Positions 1-9,734 are shown, numbered from the stretch's first letter. The stretch is DNA of 64,000 bases from Polycladidibacter stylochi (GCF_001562055.1 NZ_LLWE01000025.1:62001-126000); one strand, 5' to 3'. Made by a program: numbers and translations. The notes: a model not told the origin generated them from the letters alone.

Positions 1-84
1 ACCCACTAAAAATAACAGGTAAAGCTGCTTCATTTCTGCGTTTACCTGCCAGTCTTTTCCAAGCAGGATGTTTTGACCCAACGC

Positions 85-444
85 CTATAGGCTGTCGTCC
101 TGACCCGGTTTGAGTTGCCATGAAAACAAGCCATTTCGTTGATAGAGCCAACTGTATTGCGTTGTCATTTGGCTTACTCGCGTCATTTGAAAGGCAGCAA
201 TACCAACGCCAATCAGCCATATGTAATCCACCAGCAAATACTGGAGTGACAACAGCGGCTCATCAAACAAAGCAAAGCACAGGAAGCGAACAGCCAGCGT
301 AAGTAAAAACACAAACCAAAACAGCACCGCAAAAGGTCGCCAGGTGTGCGCAATTGCCCGTCCCGTAGCAAATGCCGTAAGCCCACCTAAGATCAGCACG
401 ATGAATATAAAAACGGAAGCTGAACTTGCGTATAATAGTCCCAT
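85..444 (-). CDS. DUF6867 small membrane protein of the liv operon
   Basis: A 119-residue integral membrane protein with three hydrophobic segments (about residues 8-28, 36-58 and 65-86) and a short polar tail with the motif QYSWLYQR. I recognise it as the DUF6867 type found after livF in many alphaproteobacterial branched-chain amino acid transport operons; its function is not known. A strong ribosome-binding site (AGGAG, 6 nt before the ATG) fixes the start. It is the last gene of the minus-strand liv operon, only 9 nt after livF. By position it may be an accessory or assembly factor of the transporter, which is inference. Confidence 0.8.
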   Translation of the reverse strand: MGLLYASSASVFIFIVLILGGLTAFATGRAIAHTWRPFAVLFWFVFLLTLAVRFLCFALFDEPLLSLQYLLVDYIWLIGVGIAAFQMTRVSQMTTQYSWLYQRNGLFSWQLKPGQDDSL

Positions 445-453
445 AGAATTCTC

Positions 454-1182
454 CTAGTGCCTGCCGCCTTCAAGATAGGCCGCCTTCACATCATCACGCG
501 CCAACAACTCCGCTCCGCTACCTTGCATGGTAATAAGTCCATTCACCATTACGTAGCCACGATGCGCCAGCTTCAACGCATGATAGGCATTTTGCTCTAC
601 CAGAAACACAGTCAAGCCATCACTACGGTTCAACTCGGCAATCGCCTCGAAAATCTGCTTTACAATAATCGGCGCCAAACCAAGCGAGGGTTCGTCCAAC
701 AGCAGCAGCTTTGGTCGGCTCATCAACGCCCGCGCAATCGCCAGCATCTGCTGCTCGCCGCCCGAAAGCGTACCACCACGTTGGTGTTGTCGCTCTTTCA
801 AGCGCGGGAACAGGTCAAAAACCCGCTTCAACTCTTCTTCAAAGTGCTCAGGTTGGCTACGCATCCCGCCCATGAGCAGGTTTTCCAGCACCGTCATGCG
901 CGGGAATATGCGCCGCCCTTCCGGTGATTGAGCAATCCCCGTACGCATGATTTCATAGGTTGGTTTGCCAGTAATATTCTCGCCCAAATACTCAATCGAG
1001 CCTTCACGCGCCTGCGGATCACCACAAATGCTCATCATCAATGTGGATTTACCAGCACCATTTGCCCCGATAAGGGTAACAATTTCCCCCTCATAAACAT
1101 CCATATCAACCCCGTGCAGGGCCTGGATTTTACCGTAGAAAGTTTGTAGTCCGCGAATTCGCAGAAGTGGTTGCGCACTCAT
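454..1182 (-). CDS. livF: Branched-chain amino acid ABC transporter ATPase LivF
   Basis: ATP-binding subunit, 242 residues, of a high-affinity branched-chain amino acid importer; it acts at the cytoplasmic face of the inner membrane together with LivG. Walker A (GANGAGKST) lies at residues 39-47, the ABC signature LSGGEQQ at 139-145 and Walker B LLLLDEP at about 159-165. Length and motifs are normal for LivF. Its start overlaps the livG stop by 4 nt (ATGA), so the two are translationally coupled. Substrate range cannot be read from the ATPase; related systems carry Leu/Ile/Val, other amino acids, amides or urea. Confidence 0.95.
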   Translation of the reverse strand: MSAQPLLRIRGLQTFYGKIQALHGVDMDVYEGEIVTLIGANGAGKSTLMMSICGDPQAREGSIEYLGENITGKPTYEIMRTGIAQSPEGRRIFPRMTVLENLLMGGMRSQPEHFEEELKRVFDLFPRLKERQHQRGGTLSGGEQQMLAIARALMSRPKLLLLDEPSLGLAPIIVKQIFEAIAELNRSDGLTVFLVEQNAYHALKLAHRGYVMVNGLITMQGSGAELLARDDVKAAYLEGGRH

Positions 1183-2024
1183 AGGCCCACCTCCTGTTCA
1201 ACACTATCCACCTCGTCGTCATCAACGCCCAAGTAAGCGGCAATTACATGTGGGTCATTCTTGACAAAATCGGGTGTGCCATCAGAAATTTTGACGCCAT
1301 AGTCCAGCACAACAACATGGTCGGAGATTTCCATCACCACCGACATATCGTGCTCGATCAACAGTATCGAGGTATGGTGCTCTTTGCGGATATAGGAAAG
1401 CAGCTCGTTCAGCTCCAAGCTTTCCTTGGGGTTCAAACCCGCCGCGGGTTCGTCAAGGCACAAAAGCTCCGGCCCCGTACACATAGCCCGTGCGATTTCC
1501 AATCGCCGCTGATCCCCATAGGGTAAATCGGCAGCCGGCGCATCAGCGCGGTCAATCAACTTTGTCCGCTCCAGCCAGTACTTGGCTCGTTCAATAGCCT
1601 CTTTTTCCGCACTGCGAAAACCGCGTAGCCCCAAAACACCGCCAACGGTCCAGCTAGAAGCCGCCATGAGCGGGCGATGCTGCGCCACCATGAGGTTTTC
1701 TAGCAGCGTCATACCACCAAACAGACGAATATTTTGGAATGTCCGCGCCACTTTAGCCACACCGGATATCATGAAGTCAGGCAGACGTTCCAAAAGGTGC
1801 GCTTCGTTATCACCCCCACGCATCACCAACCGCCCTTCAGTTGGGCGATAAAAACCGGTGATGCAGTTAAACACAGTGGTTTTACCCGCACCATTCGGCC
1901 CAATCAGCGCGGTAATATCGCCGCGTCCTACATTGAACGATAAATCGCCCACCGCAGTCAAACCACCAAAGCGCATGGTCAAGTGCTCCACTTTGAGCAC
2001 AGGGTTATGATTCCACTGGCTCAT
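1179..2024 (-). CDS. livG: Branched-chain amino acid ABC transporter ATPase LivG
   Basis: Second ATPase of the importer, 281 residues. Walker A (GPNGAGKTT) lies at 42-50; the signature region has the LivG-type form LPYGDQRRLEIARAM instead of LSGGQ, followed by Walker B LLCLDEP and the H-loop IEHDM. It pairs with LivF to drive the LivHM permease. The gene overlaps livM by 4 nt and livF by 4 nt, so the four transport genes form one tightly packed unit. Nothing is unusual in length or motifs. Confidence 0.95.
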   Translation of the reverse strand: MSQWNHNPVLKVEHLTMRFGGLTAVGDLSFNVGRGDITALIGPNGAGKTTVFNCITGFYRPTEGRLVMRGGDNEAHLLERLPDFMISGVAKVARTFQNIRLFGGMTLLENLMVAQHRPLMAASSWTVGGVLGLRGFRSAEKEAIERAKYWLERTKLIDRADAPAADLPYGDQRRLEIARAMCTGPELLCLDEPAAGLNPKESLELNELLSYIRKEHHTSILLIEHDMSVVMEISDHVVVLDYGVKISDGTPDFVKNDPHVIAAYLGVDDDEVDSVEQEVGL

Positions 2025-3346
2025 CCGTGCCCCTCCTCAACCAAATCCGCCGAAATGCCCTTGGCATTTTTCGAAAGTGCCACCGATGGCGCACGCGTGG
2101 AAATCAAACCACGTGGTTTCCAAACCATAATCACCACCATCAGCAGTCCGAAGACCAGCATGCGGTACTCTTCAAACTCGCGGAAGAGTTCAAATCCACC
2201 AATCATCACAACAGCGGCAATCACCACACCGATTTGCGAGCCAAGCCCGCCCAGCACAACAATCGCCAAAATCACAGCGGATTCCATAAAGGTGAAGCTT
2301 TCCGGTGATATAAACCCTTGGCGTGTAGCAAAGAACGACCCAGCAAAACCGCCAAACATCGCCCCCAACGCAAACGCGGTCAGCTTGGTATTGGTGGTAT
2401 TTATGCCCAGCGAACGACAGGCAATCTCGTCTTCGCGTAAGGCTTCCCATGCCCGCCCGATAGGCAGACGACGCAACCGCATAGTGACAAAATTGGTGAT
2501 TAACGCCAGTATTAAAATCAGGAAGTATAGGAACAAGATCCGGTGCACACTGCTATAATCAAGCCCAAAGAAATCGGCAAAGCCCCCTTCCCCGCGCTTG
2601 AATTCCAAACCGAAAAAGCTTGGGCGCGGAATCCGAGAAATACCATCCGGGCCACCGGTAAACTCGTACCAGTTCAATAACACCACCCGAATAATTTCCC
2701 CAAAGGCAAGGGTGACAATCGCCAAGTAATCCCCGCGTAGCCGGAGGACCGGAAAACCGAGAATGATGCCCCAAAAAGCTGCCAGAATTCCGGCCAATGG
2801 CAAGCAGATCCAGAAGGAAAAACCGAAATACTGCGCCAGCAACGCATAGGAATATGCCCCTACAGCATAAAACGCCACATAGCCCAAGTCCAAAAGACCG
2901 GCAAGACCAACAACGATATTCAGCCCCCAGCCAAGCATCACATAGGTCAGCACAAGTGTGGCCAAATCAATATATTGCCGCGAGCCACGCGCCCCCAGTG
3001 TTGCTAGCAAAACAAACGGCAAGGCAAAAGCCAAAAGCAAGAACAAAGGCTTTAAGTAACCTTCGACATTCTGCCTCTCCGATTTATTCTTTTTTCGCGC
3101 TTCAAACTGTCCGCTTTCTCTTAAGGCGTAATACACACCCATAAGTAGGCGACCGACAAAAACCGCGACCACCGCAGCACCAAACAAAGGCCAGCGATAT
3201 TCAAGATAAAGCTCTGCGCCACGGCCAGATGCGACATCAACCCGCAAACCCAGCATAACACCAGCCAATAGCGCGGCGATCAATGCTGCAAGGGCTGCAT
3301 CTTTCAGCAAAGTTTCCCAATTAAATGAGGTTTGTGATTGTTCCAT
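2021..3346 (-). CDS. livM: Branched-chain amino acid ABC permease LivM
   Basis: Inner-membrane permease subunit, 441 residues, rich in hydrophobic helices. The core LivM region begins near residue 120 and contains a GLAGLLDLGYVAFYAVGAYS-like stretch and the cytoplasmic EAA-type loop (REDEIACRSLGIN) that contacts the ATPases. The first 100 or so residues are the N-terminal extension with extra membrane helices common in proteobacterial LivM. It shares one base with the livH stop (TAATG), indicating coupled translation. Confidence 0.93.
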   Translation of the reverse strand: MEQSQTSFNWETLLKDAALAALIAALLAGVMLGLRVDVASGRGAELYLEYRWPLFGAAVVAVFVGRLLMGVYYALRESGQFEARKKNKSERQNVEGYLKPLFLLLAFALPFVLLATLGARGSRQYIDLATLVLTYVMLGWGLNIVVGLAGLLDLGYVAFYAVGAYSYALLAQYFGFSFWICLPLAGILAAFWGIILGFPVLRLRGDYLAIVTLAFGEIIRVVLLNWYEFTGGPDGISRIPRPSFFGLEFKRGEGGFADFFGLDYSSVHRILFLYFLILILALITNFVTMRLRRLPIGRAWEALREDEIACRSLGINTTNTKLTAFALGAMFGGFAGSFFATRQGFISPESFTFMESAVILAIVVLGGLGSQIGVVIAAVVMIGGFELFREFEEYRMLVFGLLMVVIMVWKPRGLISTRAPSVALSKNAKGISADLVEEGHG

Positions 3347-4281
3347 TAAACTTTCTCAACCTCCGGCTTACCGAGCAAGCCCTCAGGCATAAAGATCAAC
3401 ACAATGGCCAGAATAGAAAAGGCAGCCACGTCTTTATATTCAACGGAGAAGTAGCCAGACCAGAAAGTTTCGATCAAACCAATCAACAGTCCGCCAAGCA
3501 TTGCTCCTGGTAATGAGCCGATACCGCCAAGCACCGCAGCCGTAAAAGCTTTCACGCCCGCAAGAAAGCCGATGTAAAAATCAATCACACCGTAGTAAAG
3601 CAAGAACATCACACCAGCGACAGCCGCCAACATCGCCCCCATTACAAACGTCAGGGAAATGGTACGGTCCACATTTACACCCAGTAGGGCCGCCATTTTA
3701 CGGTCCTGTTCACATGCCCGCTGCGAGCGCCCTAAGCTGGTTTTATTGATCAAATAGGTGAACCCAGCCATTAGCGTAACTGTAGTCAACACGATCAATA
3801 TCTGCACATATGACAGATTAACAATGAAAGCCGACCCGTCTGCCCCCCCATCGGTAAGTTGGAAATCTCCCGAGATGAGAGGCTGTAACGGTTTATTACG
3901 CGCCCCCTGCGACAACTGCACAAAGTTTTGCAGTGTGATAGAAGCTCCGATAGCCGTAATGAGCGGTGCAAGGCGAAAAGAACCGCGTAGCGGCCGGTAG
4001 GCAATGCGCTCCACACTCCAGCCCCATACAGCCGTTAAAGCCATGGCCAAGACCAGCACCAGCCCCAAAGCCAAAACCAGCATAAGCACCGGTGTCGCGG
4101 CAGTAATACCAAGAGCAACTACTAAGATAAGTGCAATAAAAGAGCCAATCATAAAGATATCGCCATGGGCGAAGTTAATCATACCGATGATCCCGTAGAC
4201 CATGGTGTAACCAATGGCGATCAGCCCATAAATGGACCCGAGCGTCACCCCATTGATTAATTGCTGGAGGAAATATTCCAT
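3346..4281 (-). CDS. livH: Branched-chain amino acid ABC permease LivH
   Basis: Inner-membrane permease subunit, 311 residues, partner of LivM. It starts with the family-typical QQLINGVTLGSIYGLIAIGY and carries GMINFAHGD and the coupling loop ACEQDRKMAALLGVN. It is the first gene of the operon livH-livM-livG-livF-DUF6867. No gene for a periplasmic binding protein (LivK) lies beside it; the upstream 537 bp lack one, so the receptor must be encoded elsewhere. Confidence 0.95.
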   Translation of the reverse strand: MEYFLQQLINGVTLGSIYGLIAIGYTMVYGIIGMINFAHGDIFMIGSFIALILVVALGITAATPVLMLVLALGLVLVLAMALTAVWGWSVERIAYRPLRGSFRLAPLITAIGASITLQNFVQLSQGARNKPLQPLISGDFQLTDGGADGSAFIVNLSYVQILIVLTTVTLMAGFTYLINKTSLGRSQRACEQDRKMAALLGVNVDRTISLTFVMGAMLAAVAGVMFLLYYGVIDFYIGFLAGVKAFTAAVLGGIGSLPGAMLGGLLIGLIETFWSGYFSVEYKDVAAFSILAIVLIFMPEGLLGKPEVEKV

Positions 4282-4818
4282 TGTTGTCGTCGTTCCCCGG
4301 ATTTTTACTTTATTATAAGCTAAGGTAGCCCGAGTATAACTCTCTCCTGTCAGGCTATTGAGCTTCCCCCTCTAAGGTCAGCAAGCGAAACTCATTCTCT
4401 ATGAAAGGCTCCATTTAAAGAAATAATCAACCTCTTGACATCTATATTTGTAATTTTCTTTCCAAGATGGGATTTATTCATACTTTCGTCTACATTATCT
4501 GAAATTTTACTGACTATTTTTTATGCAACTTACTTAAATGGACTGATGTAAAATTAATCAGCATAAATGAAATGTCGTTCTTGGATTATACTAATGGTGC
4601 AATAAACGTTTCACCACATGTGCATGATTTGACTGAAGCACAAAAGAATCAGCAGCGGTTGAAAAAATATTCGCCACTGGGCTTTCTATGAGTTTTAGTT
4701 AAGTAATGAATTTCTAATTACGGCAAAAAACACTTGCACTTGTGACATGGTTGCTTAGAAAAGCCTTAAGAACAAATAACATGATTGACTTTAAGGAAGC
4801 TGGAAAGACATTAAGCCC
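4282..4818. other. Intergenic region between divergent livH and the flavin reductase gene
   Basis: A 537-bp AT-rich stretch that must hold the promoters of the liv operon (minus) and the flavin reductase gene (plus). I see no clear sigma-70 box pair with good spacing. A 39-codon open frame at 4572-4691 (plus, begins MSFLDYTNG) has no ribosome-binding site and no recognised relatives, so I do not call it a gene. No hairpin or repeat stands out. Confidence 0.5.
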
Positions 4819-5355
4819 ATGACAAATACTGCTGCAAGGACACGAAATCAAAAACCGGAAAATGTTGAGGATTGCGTCTCGCAGCATGATTTTCGCGAGG
4901 CCATGAGTCGCTTTGGTGCCGCTGTCCATGTTCTGGCCACCAATGGCCCGGCGGGTAAGGCCGGTGCAACAGTGACTGCAGTAACATCAGTCACCGACGC
5001 GCCGCCAACGATACTTGTATGTCTGAACCGACAAAGTCAGGTTAATCAAACCATCAAGAGAAATGGCTGTTTTACGCTCAATACTTTATGTGAGCAGCAC
5101 GAAGAGCTTTCAAATGCCTTTGCTGGTGCGGGCAAGTTGCCGATAGACGAGCGCTACGCCAAAGGAACATGGTGCCAACTTGCAGGCGAGCAGCACCACT
5201 TGCAAGATGCCCGTGTAAGCCTACAATGTCAGATTAGCGAAGTAACAGAGGTTGGCACTCATTCAGTGATCTTCGCCCGTGTTACAAGAATTCTTTTAGG
5301 CGACGAGGCCGCTTCCGCACTCATTTATATGGACCGTGGCTATAAAAGCCTTTAG
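4819..5355 (+). CDS. Flavin reductase (RutF/HpaC family)
   Basis: A 178-residue FMN-binding split-barrel protein. The core starts near residue 23 (DFREAMSRFGAAVHVLAT) and shows the family pattern GATVTAVTSVTDAPPTILVCLN, then FTLNTL, and ends with IYMDRGYKSL, the usual C-terminal flavin-reductase motif. Such enzymes reduce free FMN/FAD with NAD(P)H and feed a two-component monooxygenase. No oxygenase gene is adjacent; the next gene, 51 bp downstream, encodes a P1 peptidase, so its partner is unknown. The first 20 or so residues are polar and outside the domain. Confidence 0.88.
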   Translation: MTNTAARTRNQKPENVEDCVSQHDFREAMSRFGAAVHVLATNGPAGKAGATVTAVTSVTDAPPTILVCLNRQSQVNQTIKRNGCFTLNTLCEQHEELSNAFAGAGKLPIDERYAKGTWCQLAGEQHHLQDARVSLQCQISEVTEVGTHSVIFARVTRILLGDEAASALIYMDRGYKSL

Positions 5356-5406
5356 CTTTTGACAAAGCGGCGCGTATCAAGACATCCCTATAGCAGGAAC
5401 AGGTGA

Positions 5407-6432
5407 ATGGCTACATCGGATTGGCAAAATTTGATTACAGATGTTCCTGGTATCTTGGTTGGCAACGCCGAAGATCATACTGTCAAAACCGGTAGCACTG
5501 TTTTACTCGCCGATAAACCCATGGTAGCCTCCGTGGCCATATTAGGTGGAGCACCGGGGACACGCGATATTGCCTTGCTTGAGCCCCACCAAACAGTTGA
5601 CCAAATTGATGCCCTTGTACTTTCCGGCGGCTCGGCTTTTGGTCTTGATGCCACCAGCGGCGTACAATCCTTTTTGCGCAGACAAGGCAAAGGGTTTCAA
5701 GTATACGACCAGCATATCCCTATAGTCCCCACGGCCATATTGTTCGATATGGTCAATGGTGGCAATAAAGATTGGGGCGATCCTCCCCCCTATCGTAACC
5801 TTGGCTATCAAGCCGCACAAAATGCCGGAAAAACCTTTGCTATTGGCACTGCAGGTGCTGGTGTCGGCGCACTAACGGCAGATTTGAAAGGCGGACTTGG
5901 GTCCGCATCAGCTTTTACCTCCTCGGGCACAGCTGTCGGCGCTTTAGTCGCTATCAACCCACTTGGCCGTGTCACTCAAGGCATGAGCCCACATTTTTGG
6001 GCGGCTCCCTTTGAGCGAAATGGTGAATTCGGAGCCAAAGGCATACCAAGTTCACCACCAAAGCAGTGGAGTGAGCCCGTGACAAAATTCTCACTTTCCC
6101 AGTCCGATCCAAGCAACCAAAGCAATACCACCATTGCAATTATCGCCACGGATTTAATCTTAAGTAAAGCTGAAGCAAAAAGGATAGCCATTGCCGCACA
6201 CGATGGGATTAGTCGGGCCATATACCCCTCGCACACCCCATATGACGGCGATCTGGTCTTCGTCACTTCCACCGGTCGGCGTCAGGCAGAGAATAAAGCG
6301 GCAGAGCTATTGGAGCTAGGGGTAATAGCAGCCAACACATTAACAAGGGCAATCGCCCGCGGCGTTTATGAAGCTACACCGCAACCAAACGACTTATTAC
6401 CCACTTGGCAACAAAACTACGCGCATCTATAA
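5407..6432 (+). CDS. P1-family peptidase (DmpA/S58-like aminopeptidase)
   Basis: A 341-residue enzyme of the P1/DmpA family, N-terminal-nucleophile hydrolases made as one chain that cleaves itself into two subunits. Seen here: ALVLSGGSAFGLDA near residue 75, a Gly-rich GTAGAGVGA segment, and NTTIAIIATD near residue 240, where the second Thr is the expected nucleophile (many family members have Thr, DmpA has Ser). AHDGISRAIYP and HTPYDGD follow. Substrates of the family are small N-terminal amino acids, beta-peptides or D-amino acid amides; the true substrate here is unknown. It is probably co-transcribed with the flavin reductase gene and ends at a strong terminator. Confidence 0.9.
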   Translation: MATSDWQNLITDVPGILVGNAEDHTVKTGSTVLLADKPMVASVAILGGAPGTRDIALLEPHQTVDQIDALVLSGGSAFGLDATSGVQSFLRRQGKGFQVYDQHIPIVPTAILFDMVNGGNKDWGDPPPYRNLGYQAAQNAGKTFAIGTAGAGVGALTADLKGGLGSASAFTSSGTAVGALVAINPLGRVTQGMSPHFWAAPFERNGEFGAKGIPSSPPKQWSEPVTKFSLSQSDPSNQSNTTIAIIATDLILSKAEAKRIAIAAHDGISRAIYPSHTPYDGDLVFVTSTGRRQAENKAAELLELGVIAANTLTRAIARGVYEATPQPNDLLPTWQQNYAHL

Positions 6433-6453
6433 ATAAGAGAGAACGACAAAAAA

Positions 6454-6482
6454 CACCACCCATGGTGGGGCCATGGGTGGTG
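6454..6482. terminator. Perfect 12-bp inverted repeat after the P1 peptidase gene
   Basis: CACCACCCATGG, a 5-nt spacer, then CCATGGGTGGTG: a perfect 12-bp stem. On the minus strand it is followed by a T-rich stretch (TTTTTTGTCGTT), so it could end transcripts from the RND operon; on the plus strand there is no T run. Confidence 0.7.
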
Positions 6483-6566
6483 CATCAAGCCTAAGGGGTG
6501 GTTTGCGGAGATTGGGTTACCCCCTCAGGCCGGAAATCTATCCATAAAACCTATGGATTGTAGCGG

Positions 6567-6597
6567 GGCTGGCCATTCATTTGGCCAGCCTTTTATT
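6567..6597 (+). terminator. Rho-independent terminator
   Basis: Stem GGCTGGCCA / TGGCCAGCC (9 bp) with a 6-nt loop followed by TTTTATTT on the plus strand. It ends the flavin reductase-P1 peptidase transcription unit, just at the convergent RND gene's stop codon. Confidence 0.85.
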
Positions 6598-9500
6598 TAA
6601 GCTGTTTCTAGCTCTTTCTTAGCTGTCAATACTTCATCTAGACTTTGCTCCTCAACGCCATGATCGTCATCGAGACTATGGTAATCAATGCGATAGAAAA
6701 GAGCATAGAGAACCGGAACAGCAACCAACGTCAAAACCGTTGCAAATGACAGCCCACCCATAATCGTAACCGACATCGAGCGGAACATCGGATCAACAAT
6801 CAAAGGTGCCATACCTAAAATCGTAGTCACCGCTGCCATGCTCACGGGCCGCATACGAGAAACAGAAGCTTCAATAATAGCTCGGAATTTTTCCTTACCC
6901 TCATCAATTTGCAAATCGATTTCTTCCAGCAATACGATCGCGTTTTTAATCAACATGCCCGACAAGGAGAGGAAGCCCAAGATCGCCATAAAGTCCATTG
7001 GGAAACCGGTTACCAAAAGCCCTGTAGTGACCCCGACAATAGCCATTGGAACAGTCAACCAGATGATCAAGGGCTCACGGATTTTGGCAAACAGCAGCAC
7101 TGTTATGACAATCATAATAAGGAAACTCAAAGGCTGCTTTGTCCCAAGAGCCTCTTTCGCCTCATTTGAGCTCTCGTACTCACCACCCCACTCCATGGTA
7201 TATCCACGCGGTAATGGCAAGGCTTCGATAGCACCTCGAATTCGGTTATGTGATACCGAAGCAAGCTCATCCGGAGCACTCTGTCCTTTCACAGTGATCG
7301 TTTTAACACGGTCACGGCGACGAATAACCGTATCCTCAACACCCACTTTGATTTCTTCAGTAACCTGATCAATTGGCACATAGGCACGCTGTTGTGCACT
7401 CCATACAAGCGTGTCCATCAACACCTCAGAGGCAGACTGACCCGGCTCCCGCTCACGGCGCACCACAATTGGAATATTTTCGTCCAAATCGCGATAAGAG
7501 CCAGCATTCAAGCCATCAGAGCCAAACTGAAGCGCCTGGGAAAGGTCGTAGCGCGTAATCCCTGCAATACGTGCTCTTTGTTCGTCAAACACCGGCTGAA
7601 CCACCAGCTCTTCTTCGCGCCAGTCCGTACGCACATCAGAGATGCGATATTGCGGATCCTTAAAGATGCTGATTGCCTTCTCAGATAAATCACGCAATAC
7701 ATCAGCATCAGGCCCGGCAAAGCGTACTTGAATATCAGCCCCTGTGGGCGGACCAAAAACAAGCCGCTCGGTCATAACCATCGCATTTGGGAAGTTTTGC
7801 AGACCAAATGCACGCACTTTTAGTGCCAGATCATCAATCACATCTGTGTTTTCAGTCCGGACAATAACCTGGCCATAATTAGGTGCAGTATCCTCTGTCC
7901 CATAAGTTAGCATAAACCTTGTTGCCCCTTGACCAACAAAGGTCGAGGTGGCCACAACACCAGGCTGTTTTAAAATCCAACCTTCAAGTTTACGCATGTC
8001 ACTTTCTGTGGCGCGAATATCCGTTCCCTGTGGCAACCATGTATTTACATAAAAAATAGGGGTCGCAGAGTTCGGAAAAAACGATTGGCCAACAAACTGG
8101 AATGCAAACACCGCAACAAAAGTTGTACCAACGAGCGCAGCAATAGTTAGCCATTTAAAGCGCAGTGCCCAAATCAGACTTTTCTTGAAGATTTGATATA
8201 GGATGCCTTTATATGGGTCCTCATTTATATCACCCTTTGACTGAACAAAGAAATAAGTGCCAAAAAGCGGCGTAACGGTGATTGCAAACACCCATGACAT
8301 AAATAGTGAGATCGACACCACAGCAAACAGCGAGAACATAAACTCACCAGTAGAGTCATTGGAAAGACCAATACCAGCAAATGCCATCAACCCAATGATT
8401 GTTGCACCCAGCAATGGCCACTTCGTCTGCATGACCACTTGCGAGGCAGACTGAAGCGCCGTTTTACCCCGCTGCATGCCAATCATCATACCCTCGGCAA
8501 CCACGATCGCATTATCAACCAACATGCCCATGGCAATAACCAATGCGCCTAGCGATATACGTTGCAATTCCAGTTCGCCAAGATGCATGAAAAACACGGT
8601 TGATAAAACTGTTAGCAAAAGGACAGAGCCGACAACGACAGCAGCCCGCCAGCCCATAAATATGGCAAGAACAAAAATAACGATGGCTACGGAGATAACG
8701 AGGTTCATGATAAAATCATCAACCGCCTTATCAACCACCACATGCTGTTCATAAATTGGTGTAATTGTCATACCTGCAGGTAATTTGGCCTGAAGCTCTT
8801 TAATATGATCTTCAACATCCTTACCAACAGCAGCAATATTGGTTTTAGCGACTGCAGAGACACCAATAGTTACTGCAGGAACACCATTTTGGAACACAAT
8901 TGACTTTGGTTTTTCCGGCTCACCAATAGTCAGCTTTGCCACATCTGAAAGCCGCACCATGGCCGTAGAGCCGGGGCGCCCCACCACCAAATCGCGTATA
9001 CTGGTGTAGGTGTGGAATGCCGATGTTGTTGAAATACGTAAACGTAAATCACCCGAACGCGTCGAACCGTCAGGTTGTATGGCGTTCTCGGCACCAATAA
9101 CACTCATAACATCAGAGATTGTAATACCAAGCTGTGCCAGCCGGTCCTGATTCATATCAATATAAATCACGTCTTCCGGCTCTCCGCTAATCGCGACTTT
9201 CGCCACATTTTTAACGGTCAAAATTTCACGCCGTAACTCTTTTACGGTCTGGCGAATCTCTCGGTTGCTATAACCTTCCGCCGTGAATGCATAATACAAA
9301 CCATAAACATCACCAAAGCTGTCATAAACAAACGGAGTTCTCGCTCCTTTTGGTAAATCTGGCTTAGCATCATTGACCTTACGACGTAGCTCGTCCCAAA
9401 TCTGGGGCAAATCGCCACTATCGTAAATGTTCTTCATTTCCACTTCGATGCGTGACAAACCCGGAGAAGAAGTTGAACGCAACTCATCTAGCTGTGGCAT

Positions 9501-9719
9501 TTGCTGGATGGCAGTCTCCAGCTTCTCTGTGACTTCTTCCTCAACTTCCTCGGCGGTTGCACCAGGGTATGCCGTGATGATCTGAGCAACTTTAATCGTA
9601 AATGCAGGGTCTTCCAAACGACCAATGTTTTGTAGAGCCCAAATGCCGCCAAAAAGCGTTATGAGCACCGCCATCCAGATATTAACTGGATTCTTAATAG
9701 AATAACGTGCAATATCCAT
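6597..9719 (-). CDS. RND-family multidrug efflux permease
   Basis: A 1040-residue inner-membrane proton antiporter of the HAE1 (AcrB-like) group, with the two-fold repeat of one N-terminal helix, large periplasmic loop and a bundle of helices. Helix 4 reads VIAMGMLVDNAIVVAEG: the Asp-Asp pair of AcrB is Asp-Asn here, a form common in a separate clade of RND pumps. The matching helix-10 Lys is present in SGMLIKNAIVLLEE. It is the last gene of a tetR-MFP-RND operon, 15 nt after the adaptor gene. No outer-membrane TolC-type gene is near, so the pump must use one encoded elsewhere. Substrates cannot be predicted. Confidence 0.93.
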   Translation of the reverse strand: MDIARYSIKNPVNIWMAVLITLFGGIWALQNIGRLEDPAFTIKVAQIITAYPGATAEEVEEEVTEKLETAIQQMPQLDELRSTSSPGLSRIEVEMKNIYDSGDLPQIWDELRRKVNDAKPDLPKGARTPFVYDSFGDVYGLYYAFTAEGYSNREIRQTVKELRREILTVKNVAKVAISGEPEDVIYIDMNQDRLAQLGITISDVMSVIGAENAIQPDGSTRSGDLRLRISTTSAFHTYTSIRDLVVGRPGSTAMVRLSDVAKLTIGEPEKPKSIVFQNGVPAVTIGVSAVAKTNIAAVGKDVEDHIKELQAKLPAGMTITPIYEQHVVVDKAVDDFIMNLVISVAIVIFVLAIFMGWRAAVVVGSVLLLTVLSTVFFMHLGELELQRISLGALVIAMGMLVDNAIVVAEGMMIGMQRGKTALQSASQVVMQTKWPLLGATIIGLMAFAGIGLSNDSTGEFMFSLFAVVSISLFMSWVFAITVTPLFGTYFFVQSKGDINEDPYKGILYQIFKKSLIWALRFKWLTIAALVGTTFVAVFAFQFVGQSFFPNSATPIFYVNTWLPQGTDIRATESDMRKLEGWILKQPGVVATSTFVGQGATRFMLTYGTEDTAPNYGQVIVRTENTDVIDDLALKVRAFGLQNFPNAMVMTERLVFGPPTGADIQVRFAGPDADVLRDLSEKAISIFKDPQYRISDVRTDWREEELVVQPVFDEQRARIAGITRYDLSQALQFGSDGLNAGSYRDLDENIPIVVRREREPGQSASEVLMDTLVWSAQQRAYVPIDQVTEEIKVGVEDTVIRRRDRVKTITVKGQSAPDELASVSHNRIRGAIEALPLPRGYTMEWGGEYESSNEAKEALGTKQPLSFLIMIVITVLLFAKIREPLIIWLTVPMAIVGVTTGLLVTGFPMDFMAILGFLSLSGMLIKNAIVLLEEIDLQIDEGKEKFRAIIEASVSRMRPVSMAAVTTILGMAPLIVDPMFRSMSVTIMGGLSFATVLTLVAVPVLYALFYRIDYHSLDDDHGVEEQSLDEVLTAKKELETA

Positions 9720-9734
9720 AATTGTCTCCGCGAC

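Noticed and set aside
4572-4691. 39-codon frame between livH and the flavin reductase gene
   Set aside because: No ribosome-binding site, no membrane or signal segment and no recognisable family.
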